Shown piece by piece: positions 17,108 through 26,585 of a DNA stretch of 64,000 bases (position 1 is its first letter; each line of letters begins with the position of its first letter). The notes below the pieces were generated by a model. It did not search any database and was not told where the DNA came from. It worked only from the letters and a program-made list of their open reading frames with translations. The stretch covers positions 738,693 to 802,692 of the forward strand of contig NZ_JAGHZS010000003.1 of assembly GCF_017745275.1 (NCBI RefSeq). The letters run 5' to 3'. Made by a program: the position numbers and the translations under genes. This stretch comes from Chitinophaga sp. GTDB taxonomy: Bacteria; Bacteroidota; Bacteroidia; Chitinophagales; Chitinophagaceae.

Positions 17108-19537
17108 TTATTTTCTGATCTCCGCCAGTAACTGTGTTTCAAATGTTTTGATGAGTTTTTCCATCACACTGTCAATTTCTTTGTCAGTAAGCGTTTTCTG
17201 AGCATCCAGGAAAGTAAAGCTTACTGCGTAAGACTTCTTATTAGTGCCCAGTTTTTCGCTCTCAAATACATCGAACAGATTCACCTGTTGTAACAATCCG
17301 GATTTCACGCCACGGGCGGCTGCTTCTACTGCGGCAAACTTCACCTGTTTATCGAGTACCAGCGCCAGGTCCCTGCGAACTGCCGGAAAGCGGGGGATTT
17401 CTTTGTAAAAGTTATCACTTTTTTGCAAGAGTCCGAGTATTTTATCCCAATTAAAGATGGCATACCATACCGGTTGTTTGATATCAAACTGCTTGAGCTT
17501 CGCTGTGGGAACGCCTCCGAGGGTTACCACCACCTGGTTTTTTACTTTGATTTCCCAGGCTGGTTGTAAACCTTTTTCAGTACTTTCTGCCCAGGTAAAC
17601 TGTTTGTAGCCCAATTGTTTAAGGATATTGATCACAAAACCCTTGAGGTAATAAAAATCTACCGGTTTAGCGGCATGCATCCAGGTTTCCCCGGTTTGTT
17701 TCCCCGTGAGGTACAGCGCCAGGTGATTGTTTTCGCCGTAACCTTTCTCCAGTACCTGGTATGTTTTACCGAATTCGAAGAACAGCAGGTCGTCGTTTTT
17801 GCGGTTCAGGTTATGGGAAATGCTTTCCAGGCCGGTTTCCAGCATGGAAGGGCGCATGATGTCCAGTTCTACAGTGAGACTGTTCATCATTTTTACTGCA
17901 TGTTCCAGTACTTCCGGTGTATAATATTTACTGTTGGTAATGGAGTTCGTGAAAATTTCGTTGAACCCATTGCCAGCGAGGTAATCGGCAATTTTTTCCT
18001 TTACACTTTCTGCATCCGGTTGAGCAGACAGAGCCGGTGAAATGGCTATTTTAGCCGGGATTTCAATATTATCCAATCCATCTATCCTCATTACTTCCTC
18101 AACCAGGTCGGCGGGGAGGCTGATATCAGGTTTACTGAATGGCACGGATACACGAAATCCGGTGGCCGATTCAGAGAGGATTTCAAAGCCCAGGCTGCGG
18201 AGGATGTTTTTGATTTTATCTTCCGGGTAGTTACTGCCGCTGAGTTTACGGATATAGCTATACGTTGTTTCTATCTGTGTTTTAACTTTTACGGTAGGGT
18301 ATACATCGATGATATCGGAGGCTACCTGTCCGCCGCCCAGTTCGCAAATCAATGCAGCAGCACGTTGCAGCGTAAACAGGACATTAGAGATATCTACACC
18401 CTTCTCGAAACGGGAAGCGGCGTCGGTGCGCAATCCATGACGGAAGGAAGTGGTACGGATACCGCCCGGGCTGAAAACGGCGCATTCCAGGAAAATGTTG
18501 GTGGTAGTATCAGACACCCCTGAGTGAAGTCCGCCAAATACACCCGCAATGCACATGCCTTCGCCGGCGCCGTTGCAGATGATCAGATCCGTGGCGTCCA
18601 GTTTTCTTTCTTTCCCATCAAGTGTTATAAAAGGAGTACCTGCCGGTAGATTTTTTACCACTACGGCATTGCCTTTTATAGCAGCGGCATCAAAGGCATG
18701 AAGTGGCAGACCTGTTTCATGCAGAATAAAGTTGGTGATATCTACCACATTGTTAATAGGGCGAACACCAATGGCCGTCAGCTTGGTTTTCAGCCATTCA
18801 GGCGATGGTGCTACCTGTACACCGGTAATGGATATACCGCTATACCGTGGGCATGCGTCTGTATTTTCAATGGTCACACTGATTGGTAAAGAAGCAGCTG
18901 CTTTCGGCAGCGCCTTTATTTCGGGCAGCTGTACCTGGTATTTGTGGGTATGCTCAATGTTATTCAGGAATGCACATACGTCTTTAGCCACACCGATGTG
19001 GCTCATGGCGTCCATACGGTTCGGTGTTAAGCCTATTTCGTAGATATAATCATTGGCGGGCTTAAATACTTCTGCGGCAGGAGTACCCGGTTCCAGGGAG
19101 GCGTCCAGTACCATGATGCCATCGTGACTGTTGCCCAGTCCCAGTTCATCTTCTGCGCAAATCATCCCCTGGCTTTCTTCTCCACGGATCTTTGCTTTTT
19201 TCATGGTCATTGGTTCGCCAGTCAGCGGGTAAATAGTAACGCCAATAGGGGCCACTACTACTTTTTGTCCTACTGCTACGTTAGGGGCGCCGCATACAAT
19301 GTGCAGCGGTTCGCCATTGCCGATGTTTACGGTGGTAAGTCTCAGTTTATCCGCATTGGGGTGTTTTTCTGCTGTCAGTACTTCTCCGATCACCAATCCA
19401 GCCAGACTTCCCTTTACTGCTTCAAATTTTTCCAGGTTCTCTACTTCCAGGCCAATCCTGGTTAAAATAGTAGATAGTTCTTCCGGTGTAGGCCTGACCG
19501 GTAAATAATCACATAGCCAGTTGTATGAAATCGTCAT
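17108..19537 (-). CDS. pheT: Phenylalanine--tRNA ligase beta subunit
   Basis: 809 residues, full length. The N-terminal tRNA-binding (EMAP-like) domain includes VIGEVLTAEKHPNADKLRL. B3/B4 editing and B5 domains follow (HAFDAAAIKGNAVVVKNLPA; RFEKGVDISNVLF), then the catalytic-like core. The C-terminal ferredoxin-fold anticodon-binding domain starts near FPAVRRDLALVLDKQVKF. It pairs with PheS to charge tRNA-Phe; pheS is not in this window. The gene begins just left of the DnaA-box gap and heads the block with the coiled-coil gene, zapA and rny. Confidence 0.97.
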   Translation of the reverse strand: MTISYNWLCDYLPVRPTPEELSTILTRIGLEVENLEKFEAVKGSLAGLVIGEVLTAEKHPNADKLRLTTVNIGNGEPLHIVCGAPNVAVGQKVVVAPIGVTIYPLTGEPMTMKKAKIRGEESQGMICAEDELGLGNSHDGIMVLDASLEPGTPAAEVFKPANDYIYEIGLTPNRMDAMSHIGVAKDVCAFLNNIEHTHKYQVQLPEIKALPKAAASLPISVTIENTDACPRYSGISITGVQVAPSPEWLKTKLTAIGVRPINNVVDITNFILHETGLPLHAFDAAAIKGNAVVVKNLPAGTPFITLDGKERKLDATDLIICNGAGEGMCIAGVFGGLHSGVSDTTTNIFLECAVFSPGGIRTTSFRHGLRTDAASRFEKGVDISNVLFTLQRAAALICELGGGQVASDIIDVYPTVKVKTQIETTYSYIRKLSGSNYPEDKIKNILRSLGFEILSESATGFRVSVPFSKPDISLPADLVEEVMRIDGLDNIEIPAKIAISPALSAQPDAESVKEKIADYLAGNGFNEIFTNSITNSKYYTPEVLEHAVKMMNSLTVELDIMRPSMLETGLESISHNLNRKNDDLLFFEFGKTYQVLEKGYGENNHLALYLTGKQTGETWMHAAKPVDFYYLKGFVINILKQLGYKQFTWAESTEKGLQPAWEIKVKNQVVVTLGGVPTAKLKQFDIKQPVWYAIFNWDKILGLLQKSDNFYKEIPRFPAVRRDLALVLDKQVKFAAVEAAARGVKSGLLQQVNLFDVFESEKLGTNKKSYAVSFTFLDAQKTLTDKEIDSVMEKLIKTFETQLLAEIRK

Positions 19538-20077
19538 TTATCTGCTTGGTTTATTTATATAAGTGGCGTAAAGTTAGGAATAATGCGCTTAAAGCTGAAA
19601 GGATATAGCAAAAAGCCTTTACGGTAAATATTTTGGCAGATCAGACCAGCAGGAATATCGCAAATAGGAGGAACAAATATGCTCCCGGAGAAGCTTTTTT
19701 CGGCGCCCCCACTGGGTTCTGCAGCATTTTTGCAGTGTGTGGAAAATCTTTTCTCACAATGTGTGTGAATAATCGGACCTTTGCTTGGGGATTTTCGGTG
19801 TTTTGGTGGATAACTACTATGCTGTCAGTGGATAACTGACATTTTGCTTGTGGATAAGCTGTGTATGTGGCTTAATAAATTTAGTACCGAAAGGAAGGGT
19901 GTTAATTAAAAAAATGCCTTTACCTTAGTTTGTACGGCTTGCAAAAGTTTACAATTTCTTAAAGTAGCTATCAACCCTGATGAATGCGGGAAAAATGCAG
20001 ATATCGATTGTAAAAAACAACTGGAAGGCCCATTGACAGTAACCTTTTATTAACTTTTTTTAATACACTAACCATAA
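19538..20077. other. Gene-free gap between pheT and dnaB, candidate replication-origin region
   Basis: 540 bp with no convincing ORF. The left part carries the pheT promoter area; a weak minus-strand -7 (TAACTTTA, 19576-19569) was seen. The centre holds five DnaA-box-like 9-mers (19738-19857). The right part (about 19870-20070) is AT-rich and leads into dnaB. Transcription runs away from the gap on both sides. Confidence 0.65.
19738..19857 (+). promoter_or_regulatory. Cluster of five DnaA-box-like motifs (possible oriC or DnaA-controlled promoter)
   Basis: All five lie in the same orientation. TGTGGATAA at 19849-19857 is the exact complement of the consensus box TTATCCACA. TGTGGAAAA (19738-19746) and TGTGAATAA (19764-19772) fit the relaxed consensus TTWTNCACA. 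GGTGGATAA (19806-19814) and AGTGGATAA (19827-19835) each differ by one base. AT-rich DNA follows and dnaB starts 220 bp downstream. Whether this is the origin needs genome-wide skew data. Confidence 0.6.
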
Positions 20078-21652
20078 ATGGATCTCAATCTTAAGAAGGA
20101 CCGCAATGTGCGTAGAAAGCCGTCCATTGATGTGTCATCCTTGGTGTATGGCAAGATACCACCACAGGCTAAAGAATTGGAAGAAGCTGTTTTGGGAGCC
20201 GTAATGCTGGAAAAAGGAGCCTTTGACTCCGTTATTGAAATATTGAAAGGGGAGTGCTTTTATGTAGAAGCACACCAGATTATTTTTAGCGCCATGACCC
20301 GCCTCGCGGGTAAGTCAATGCCGGTAGACATTCTCACGGTAACAGAAGAACTGAAATCAATGGGTTCCCTGGAACAAATCGGAGGTCCGTTTACCGTAAT
20401 GAAACTCACCAACATGGTGGTTTCCTCTGCTAATATTGAAGCACATGCCCGTATTATCCTCCAGAAGTTTATTCAGCGTGAACTGATCCGTATTTCCGGT
20501 GAAATCCTCACGGAGTCTTATGAAGATACTGCCGATGTATTCGATTTGTTGGACAGCGCTGAGTCTAAACTTTTCGAGGTAACCAATAACCACTTGCGCA
20601 AAAACTACGATTCCATCGACCGTGTACTGGTAAATACCATGAAACGTATCGAGGATCTGCGTAATAAAGGAGATGATATCACCGGGGTGCCTTCCGGCTT
20701 TCCTTCACTGGACAAAGTGACCTATGGCTGGCAGTCTACGGATCTGATCATCATCGCTGCCCGTCCTTCTGTGGGTAAAACTGCCTTCGCGCTGAACCTG
20801 GCGCGTAACGCGGCACTTCACCCCCGCTTCCCGAAAGGTGCAGCGGTATTCTCATTGGAAATGTCTTCCGGCCAGATTGTACAACGTATTCTCTCGGCCG
20901 AGTCAGAAATAAAGCTGGAAAAGATTTCCCGTGGTAAACTGGAAGAATATGAAATGAAGAAGCTGATGACCCATGGTATTGAACGCCTGGCGAAAGCGCC
21001 TATCTTCATTGACGATACTCCGGCATTGAATATCTTTGAACTCCGTGCCAAATGCCGCAGGCTGGTACATAATCATGGTGTAGGTGTTATCATCATCGAC
21101 TACCTGCAGCTGATGAGTGGTAGTGGCGATGGTAAAGGCTCTAACCGTGAACAGGAAATCAGTAAAATTTCCCGTGACCTGAAAGGATTGGCGAAGGAGT
21201 TACAGGTACCAGTCATCGCCCTCTCCCAGTTGAGCCGTGATGTGGAAAAAAGGAAAGATGGTAACAAGATGCCGCAGTTGAGTGACCTCCGTGAATCCGG
21301 AGCGATTGAGCAGGATGCGGACATGGTAATGTTCCTCTATCGTCCTGAATATTATGAAATCAATACCAATGAAATGGGCGAATCCAATAAAGGTGAAACC
21401 CACGTTCGTATAGCCAAGCACCGTAATGGTCAGCTGGATACCATCAAACTGAGAGCTGTACTGGAATACCAGCGCTTTGAAGATGATGGCAGCCTGGAAA
21501 ACCCTGGCGGCGGAGGCAGTCCTTTCGCAGGTATCAGCCGTTCTCCACAAGGTGGCGGCGGTGGTAATGATGAAGCGAAACTGTATATACAGAAGGGATC
21601 CCGAATGAATGATATGAACTTCGACGAAGGTTTCGAAGATGCACCGTTTTAG
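20078..21652 (+). CDS. dnaB: Replicative DNA helicase
   Basis: 524 residues. An N-terminal DnaB domain begins at about residue 27 (PPQAKELEEAVLGAVMLEKG). The RecA-like helicase domain holds Walker A ARPSVGKTAF (about 228-237), Walker B IIIDYLQLMSG and the motif LSDLRESGAIEQDADMVMFL. A Gly-rich linker and an acidic C-terminal tip (NFDEGFEDAPF) follow. DnaB forms the hexameric helicase at the fork. It is monocistronic, with a terminator at 21671-21705. Its position beside a DnaA-box cluster fits replication-linked control. Confidence 0.97.
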   Translation: MDLNLKKDRNVRRKPSIDVSSLVYGKIPPQAKELEEAVLGAVMLEKGAFDSVIEILKGECFYVEAHQIIFSAMTRLAGKSMPVDILTVTEELKSMGSLEQIGGPFTVMKLTNMVVSSANIEAHARIILQKFIQRELIRISGEILTESYEDTADVFDLLDSAESKLFEVTNNHLRKNYDSIDRVLVNTMKRIEDLRNKGDDITGVPSGFPSLDKVTYGWQSTDLIIIAARPSVGKTAFALNLARNAALHPRFPKGAAVFSLEMSSGQIVQRILSAESEIKLEKISRGKLEEYEMKKLMTHGIERLAKAPIFIDDTPALNIFELRAKCRRLVHNHGVGVIIIDYLQLMSGSGDGKGSNREQEISKISRDLKGLAKELQVPVIALSQLSRDVEKRKDGNKMPQLSDLRESGAIEQDADMVMFLYRPEYYEINTNEMGESNKGETHVRIAKHRNGQLDTIKLRAVLEYQRFEDDGSLENPGGGGSPFAGISRSPQGGGGGNDEAKLYIQKGSRMNDMNFDEGFEDAPF

Positions 21653-21670
21653 CGCATAAAAGATATTGCT

Positions 21671-21705
21671 AAAAGCCGGCATCGAAATCGATCGCCGGCT
21701 TTTTT
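21671..21705 (+). terminator. Rho-independent terminator of dnaB
   Basis: AAAAGCCGGC (21671-21680) pairs with GCCGGCTTTT just downstream, followed by further T. It starts 18 nt after the dnaB stop. Confidence 0.9.
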
Positions 21706-21820
21706 GGCTTTAACCCTCCCATAACTGTCTGTAAACACTGCAAATAAGCCGGAGCCACTATTGCCCGCTCATTTGTAAACCATCAGATTGTTTAACTATA
21801 AAGACTAATAAGATTAATCA

Positions 21821-23167
21821 ATGAAACAACTGTATTTAAAGTATAAGGGTCATTATAAAGATAATTTCAGTTTAGCCTACCCCGTAGTCATCTCTCAATT
21901 AGGACATACACTGGTGGCATTATCGGATAGTATTATTATTGGGCATACCGGTAAAGTGCCGCTGGCCGCAGTATCACTGGGCAATGGCCTGTTTTCTGTT
22001 TTCATGGTAGCTGGTATTGGCATGTCTTACGGCCTTACACCATTAATTGCACAGGAAAATGGACGTGGTAATAAAAATGCGATCGGATTTTTATTGAGTC
22101 ATAGTCTTATCATCAATATGGTGGTGGGCATATTGTTGTCTGCCGTAATTTATGTTGGTAGTAGCCATTTGTCTTTGTTGCACCAGGAAGGAGATGTGGC
22201 TGAGCAAGCCAGGCCCTTCCTGCGTTTCCTGGGCTTTTCTTTTATTCCGTTGATGCTGTTTCTTTCCTTTAAGCAATTTGCGGAAGGATTAGGATTTACA
22301 AGGCAAGCTATGAACATCAGCATCATTGGTAACGTCATCAACATTATGATTGGGATTACGCTGGTGTATGGCTTGTTTGGTATGCCCCGGCTGGGCGTTA
22401 TCGGTGTAGGTATTGCCACTTTTACCGACCGCTTGATCATGGGTATTACCATGATGTTGTATGTATTGCGGGCACCTCGTTTCAAGCCTTACCTGCAATC
22501 ATTTGGATTTAAAAACCTGCAGGCGGCTGCCATTAAGAAAATATTAGGCATTGGCACACCGGTAGCTATGCAGTATTTGTTTGAAGTGAGTGCATTCAGT
22601 GGCGCTGCCGTTATGGTAGGCTGGATGGGGGCTGCAGAGTTGGCCGCTCATCAGATAGCGCTCAGCCTGGCGGCGATGACCTATATGATGGCCAGTGGTA
22701 TTTCTGCTGCTGCGGGGATTAAAAGTGGTAATAATTTTGGGAAGAAGGATTTCGGTCAATTACGGTTATCGGCTATTGCCAGTTATCATATGGTGCTGCT
22801 GTTGATGGGAGGTGCTGCATTGGTGTTTACGGTAGGGAATCACCTGCTCCCTTCCTTCTATATACAGGATCCACAGGTAATACAAATAGCTTCTCAATTA
22901 TTGATCATTGCTGCTTTCTTCCAACTGTTTGATGGTATGCAGGTAGTAGGGCTTGGTATTTTACGCGGATTAGGCGATGTACGTATTCCTACCGTGATTA
23001 CCCTGCTGGCATACTGGGTATTAGGTCTTCCGTTAGGTTACCTGCTGGGTGTTAAGTTGGGATATGGTGTAGAAGGCGTATGGTGGGCGCTGTTGCTGGG
23101 TTTACTGGTAGCATCTGTGTTACTGTTTATCCGCTTCCACGTGAAAACAAAAAAACTTTCTGCTTAA
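21821..23167 (+). CDS. MATE family efflux transporter
   Basis: 448 residues with about 12 predicted membrane helices in two MatE halves. The first half has YPVVISQLGHTLVALSDSII and the second ILGIGTPVAMQYLFEVSAFS. MATE proteins export cationic drugs or metabolites in exchange for Na+ or H+. The first helix pattern resembles the NorM-type branch. Substrate unknown. The rsmE start is 10 nt beyond its stop, so the two are probably co-transcribed, a link that is positional only. Confidence 0.93.
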   Translation: MKQLYLKYKGHYKDNFSLAYPVVISQLGHTLVALSDSIIIGHTGKVPLAAVSLGNGLFSVFMVAGIGMSYGLTPLIAQENGRGNKNAIGFLLSHSLIINMVVGILLSAVIYVGSSHLSLLHQEGDVAEQARPFLRFLGFSFIPLMLFLSFKQFAEGLGFTRQAMNISIIGNVINIMIGITLVYGLFGMPRLGVIGVGIATFTDRLIMGITMMLYVLRAPRFKPYLQSFGFKNLQAAAIKKILGIGTPVAMQYLFEVSAFSGAAVMVGWMGAAELAAHQIALSLAAMTYMMASGISAAAGIKSGNNFGKKDFGQLRLSAIASYHMVLLLMGGAALVFTVGNHLLPSFYIQDPQVIQIASQLLIIAAFFQLFDGMQVVGLGILRGLGDVRIPTVITLLAYWVLGLPLGYLLGVKLGYGVEGVWWALLLGLLVASVLLFIRFHVKTKKLSA

Positions 23168-23177
23168 CTTCGTGCGT

Positions 23178-23882
23178 ATGGACCTGCCAGTTTTTTATGC
23201 GCCGGAAATACAGCCGGACGCCATTACATATACGATGAATGAGGATACATCCAAGTATTGTATCCAGGTATTACGTCATGAAAAAGGTGATAAAGTGTTG
23301 TTGGCAGATGGCCGTGGGCATAAGTTTACCACTGTTATCACCGATGATAACCGAAAGAAATGTGTGGTGCAGGTATTGGCCTGTGAAACAGTACCGCCGC
23401 CGGCAAGAGCGCTTCGTATAGGTATTTCCTTTACCAAGAATGCTTCGCGGATAGAATGGTTCCTGGAAAAGGCCACGGAAATAGGTATTCAAACTATTAT
23501 ACCGTTGGTTACACAACGCACGGAAAAAGAAAAGATAAAAGCAGAACGACTGCAGAATATACTTGTATCGGCAATGCTGCAATCACAACAGTTTTATTTA
23601 CCCGAATTACAGGAACCACAGGCTTTTGATAAGCTGGTGAAGGGCAATAAAGATCCACAGCGGTTTATTGCGCACTGTTTGCCGGAACAGAAGCAGGAAT
23701 TGCAGCATAGCATGCAACCCGGAAAAGATACGTTGATACTGATAGGGCCGGAAGGCGATTTTACACCGGATGAAATCAAACTGGCACTGGAGCAGGACTT
23801 TGTGCCGGTAACGCTGGGAAACACCCGGTTGCGTACAGAAACGGCGGGTATGGTAGCGGTGACGTTGATGAATCTATTTTAG
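23178..23882 (+). CDS. rsmE: 16S rRNA m3U1498 methyltransferase RsmE
   Basis: 234 residues from ATG 23178; a GTG two codons earlier (23172) is possible. An N-terminal PUA-like domain is followed by a SPOUT-fold methyltransferase domain with the knot motifs LIGPEGDFTPDEI and LGNTRLRTETAGMVAV. RsmE methylates N3 of U1498 in 16S rRNA using S-adenosylmethionine. The gene lies directly after the MATE exporter. Its stop abuts the 53-nt arm of a giant inverted repeat shared with the convergent terC gene. Confidence 0.94.
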   Translation: MDLPVFYAPEIQPDAITYTMNEDTSKYCIQVLRHEKGDKVLLADGRGHKFTTVITDDNRKKCVVQVLACETVPPPARALRIGISFTKNASRIEWFLEKATEIGIQTIIPLVTQRTEKEKIKAERLQNILVSAMLQSQQFYLPELQEPQAFDKLVKGNKDPQRFIAHCLPEQKQELQHSMQPGKDTLILIGPEGDFTPDEIKLALEQDFVPVTLGNTRLRTETAGMVAVTLMNLF

Positions 23883-23883
23883 G

Positions 23884-24010
23884 AGCAGAAAGCATAAAGC
23901 GAAAAGCATAAAGCTATTGAGGCGATTGATCAAAGCGAGTATTTAAATTACCTGTTTGCTTTGATCAATCGCCTCAATAGCTTTATGCTTTTCGCTTTAT
24001 GCTTTCTGCT
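23884..24010. repeat. Giant perfect inverted repeat between rsmE and terC (53-nt arms)
   Basis: Arm 23884-23936 is the exact reverse complement of arm 23958-24010, around a 21-nt loop. The left arm begins 1 nt after the rsmE stop. The right arm contains the last codons and stop of terC. Inside each arm the words AGCATAAAGC and AAAAGC recur. The likely role is a bidirectional terminator, with RNA from either strand folding into a very long hairpin. Related elements lie at 41541 and 60328. Confidence 0.85.
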
Positions 24011-24734
24011 TTTTCCGGGTCCGCATATTCAGCATTTCCACGCCGAACGAGAAGGCCATCGCAAAGTATACGTAATTCTTCAGGTTCATATCGTGTGCTC
24101 TTGCTGCATCCCATCCTTCAATAATCAGGATAGCGCCTACCATCACGAGGAATGACAGGGCCAGCATTTTAAGCGTGGGGTGTTTGTGAATAAAGTCGCT
24201 GATACGTGGCGCAAAAAGGAACATGACAATCATAGCGATGATAACGGCTACAATCATCACGGGCACTTGTTTCGCCAGGCCTACGGCGGTAATGATGCTA
24301 TCGAAGGAGAAAACGGTGTCGATCACGATAATCTGGCCTACGATATTTAGGAAAGAAGCGGCAGGTTTGCCCCCGGTGGGGTTATCAGTGTGCTCTTCTT
24401 CTCCTTCCAGTTTGTGATGGATTTCCAGGGTGGTTTTCACCAGCAGGAAAATACCACCACCAAGCATGATGAGGTCGCGCAGGCTGAAGCCATGACCAGC
24501 AATGCTGAACAGGGGATCTTTGGCTTTTACGATGTAGCCGATGCAAAGCAGCAGGACAATACGGATGGCCATACCGGCAAACATCCATACACGGCGGGCT
24601 GCAGGTCTTTTTTCAGGGGCTAACCTGTTAAGTACAATTGAAACAAAGATCACATTGTCGATGCCCAATACGATTTCCATGAGCACCAGTGTGAATAAAC
24701 TGATGAGTGATTCTGCAGTAAGAAACTGTTCCAT
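23997..24734 (-). CDS. TerC family integral membrane protein
   Basis: 245 residues, about seven membrane helices. The TerC signature includes MEIVLGIDNVIFVSIVLNRL with acidic residues in the first helix and IIVIDTVFSFDSIITAVGLA, both placing Asp/Glu in the membrane as expected for metal-ion (Mn2+) export. The C-terminus ends in KK/Q residues encoded within the inverted repeat arm. It lies 30 nt downstream of pyrD on the same strand. TerC proteins are linked to tellurite resistance and to manganese export during membrane protein metalation; which applies here is unknown. Confidence 0.92.
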   Translation of the reverse strand: MEQFLTAESLISLFTLVLMEIVLGIDNVIFVSIVLNRLAPEKRPAARRVWMFAGMAIRIVLLLCIGYIVKAKDPLFSIAGHGFSLRDLIMLGGGIFLLVKTTLEIHHKLEGEEEHTDNPTGGKPAASFLNIVGQIIVIDTVFSFDSIITAVGLAKQVPVMIVAVIIAMIVMFLFAPRISDFIHKHPTLKMLALSFLVMVGAILIIEGWDAARAHDMNLKNYVYFAMAFSFGVEMLNMRTRKKQKA

Positions 24735-24764
24735 ATAGGTTGAATAAATAGATAGTTGGCGATG

Positions 24765-25790
24765 TTAGGGGCGTAATCCTGCACAGATCTTTTTCACGAT
24801 GGCTGGACCTTCGTAAACAAAGCCGGTATATACCTGTACCAATGCAGCGCCGGCATCCAGTTTTTCCTGGGCATCTTCTGCCGTGAAAATACCGCCTACG
24901 GCGATAATAGGGATGCTGCCCTTGCTGTGGGTATGGATATAACGGATAACTTCTGTGGCTTTACGTTTTACGGGAAGTCCACTTAAACCACCTGCGCCAA
25001 TATCATTTACTTCCGCCGCAGGTGTTTTTAAACCCGCCCGGCTGATGGTAGTATTGGTGGCTACAATGCCGGCCAACCTTGTTTCTGTCACGATTTCGAT
25101 GATATCATCCAGTTGCTCAGTGGTCAGGTCAGGAGCTATTTTAAGAAGAATAGGTTTGGGGGCAGGTTTCTGACCATTCAGTACCTGCAGGTGATGCAGT
25201 AGCTGTTTTAAAGGCTCCTTCTCCTGTAATGCGCGCAGGTTAGGCGTATTGGGGGAACTTACGTTCACCACAAAATAGTCTACTACGTCAAACAGCGCAT
25301 GAAAACATTTTTCGTAGTCACTTACGGCTTCTTCATTCGGGGTGATTTTATTTTTCCCAATGTTTCCACCTATGATGATATTGGATTTTTTACGTTGTAA
25401 GCGTTTGGCGGCGGCGGCGGCGCCTTCATTGTTAAAGCCCATGCGGTTAATCAGGGCTTTGTCGGCCGGCAAACGGAACAAGCGGGGTTGCTCATTACCC
25501 GGCTGGGGTTGTGGGGTAACGGTACCTATCTCCACAAAACCAAAACCCAGACAGGCCAGTTCATCAATGTACTTCGCATCTTTATCGAAGCCGGCGGCCA
25601 GGCCTACCGGGTTGGAAAATTTTAGCCCGAACACTTCCCGTTCCAGGCCTTTCGTTTTTACCCCGCAAAAGGCGTTTAGAATTGTTTTACCCAGTGGCAG
25701 GGAATAGACTGTCTTCATACCACGCATTACGCTGTGGTGAATATTTTCCGGCGGATAGCGGAAAAGAAAGTTTTTGATCAGGTTGTACAT
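24765..25790 (-). CDS. pyrD: Dihydroorotate dehydrogenase (quinone), class 2
   Basis: 341 residues. An N-terminal helix ([20 protein letters not shown]) for membrane/quinone contact precedes the FMN-binding TIM barrel. [14 protein letters not shown] carries the catalytic Ser typical of class 2 enzymes, and [23 protein letters not shown] and [14 protein letters not shown] are family motifs. It oxidises dihydroorotate to orotate in pyrimidine synthesis, passing electrons to quinone. A perfect -7 element (TATCTTTG, minus strand 25805-25798) ends only 7 nt before the ATG, so the mRNA may be almost leaderless. terC follows in the same direction. Confidence 0.96.
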   Translation of the reverse strand: MYNLIKNFLFRYPPENIHHSVMRGMKTVYSLPLGKTILNAFCGVKTKGLEREVFGLKFSNPVGLAAGFDKDAKYIDELACLGFGFVEIGTVTPQPQPGNEQPRLFRLPADKALINRMGFNNEGAAAAAKRLQRKKSNIIIGGNIGKNKITPNEEAVSDYEKCFHALFDVVDYFVVNVSSPNTPNLRALQEKEPLKQLLHHLQVLNGQKPAPKPILLKIAPDLTTEQLDDIIEIVTETRLAGIVATNTTISRAGLKTPAAEVNDIGAGGLSGLPVKRKATEVIRYIHTHSKGSIPIIAVGGIFTAEDAQEKLDAGAALVQVYTGFVYEGPAIVKKICAGLRP

Positions 25791-25797
25791 TGCGGGG

Positions 25798-25805
25798 CAA
25801 AGATA
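25798..25805 (-). promoter_or_regulatory. -7 promoter element of pyrD
   Basis: TATCTTTG on the minus strand matches TAnnTTTG exactly. It ends 7 nt before the pyrD ATG at 25790. No clear TTTG was seen 19 nt upstream. Confidence 0.55.
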
Positions 25806-25951
25806 AATAGGATTTGTGATTTTAGTGATTCTCCTGACGTGAAATTGGGTATTTACCCCCTACTCGTTTTTAAGATAAAGGCTGCAGATGCCCCGATTCC
25901 GTATTTGTACGCAAAGATGACAAACGGGCTAAAAATCATATAAATCATAAC

Positions 25952-25959
25952 TATATTTG
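25952..25959 (+). promoter_or_regulatory. -7 promoter element of the ECF sigma gene
   Basis: TATATTTG matches TAnnTTTG exactly and ends 9 nt before the ATG at 25969. The -33 region has no obvious TTTG, which could mean activator dependence. Confidence 0.5.
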
Positions 25960-25968
25960 CTGCTCATC

Positions 25969-26487
25969 ATGCTGGAGCTGCAAACATTTGAAGCATTATT
26001 CAGGGAAAACCATGCTCATTGCCTGGCCTTTGCTACTCACTACACGGGAGACGCCCATGTAGCGGAGGAGATTGTGCAACAGGTCTTCCTGCGTTTGTGG
26101 GAAAAAAGGGAAACGATTACCATTACGGGGCCTGTAAAAGCATATCTGTTTTCTGCTATTCGTAATACCGCCATTAGTCAATGGCGGAAAGACGTGGTGC
26201 GTTCTGAAAAGGAAACGGGCTACGGTAAAATATCTGAAACTACTACGGGCGCGGGAGAAGAGGTAAAAGAGCTGGAAAGACTGTACCGGCAGGCATTGGA
26301 TCGCCTGCCAGAACGTTGCCGGGAAGTGTTTGTGCTGAGCCGCCAGCAAAACATGAAATATGCTGAAATAGCGGAGGCGATGAATATTTCCGTGAAAACG
26401 GTAGAGAACCAGATGGGCAAAGCACTGAAAATCCTTCACCAGGAACTGAAAGAATACCTGCCACTATTGACAGGCTTTTTATTTTAA
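25969..26487 (+). CDS. RNA polymerase sigma factor, ECF (sigma-70 family)
   Basis: 172 residues from ATG 25969. A TTG 12 nt earlier lies in the -7 element and is rejected. Sigma region 2 covers about residues 8-75 (FRENHAHCLAFATHYTGDAH; VFLRLWEKRETI). Region 4 covers about 110-160 with the helix-turn-helix NMKYAEIAEAMNISVKTVEN. It is a classic Bacteroidota ECF sigma followed by a FecR anti-sigma gene and an STN-domain TonB receptor, which together form a cell-surface signalling cascade. It would be released when the receptor is loaded with ligand and would then transcribe the receptor operon. Confidence 0.95.
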   Translation: MLELQTFEALFRENHAHCLAFATHYTGDAHVAEEIVQQVFLRLWEKRETITITGPVKAYLFSAIRNTAISQWRKDVVRSEKETGYGKISETTTGAGEEVKELERLYRQALDRLPERCREVFVLSRQQNMKYAEIAEAMNISVKTVENQMGKALKILHQELKEYLPLLTGFLF

Positions 26488-26585
26488 AAATATTTTAAGA
26501 CGTATGGGGGCATCGGTGTTCCGCATGCGTCTTATTATTATATTAGGGTCCTTAGGACACTGGACTGTAAAACTTACAACAACTG

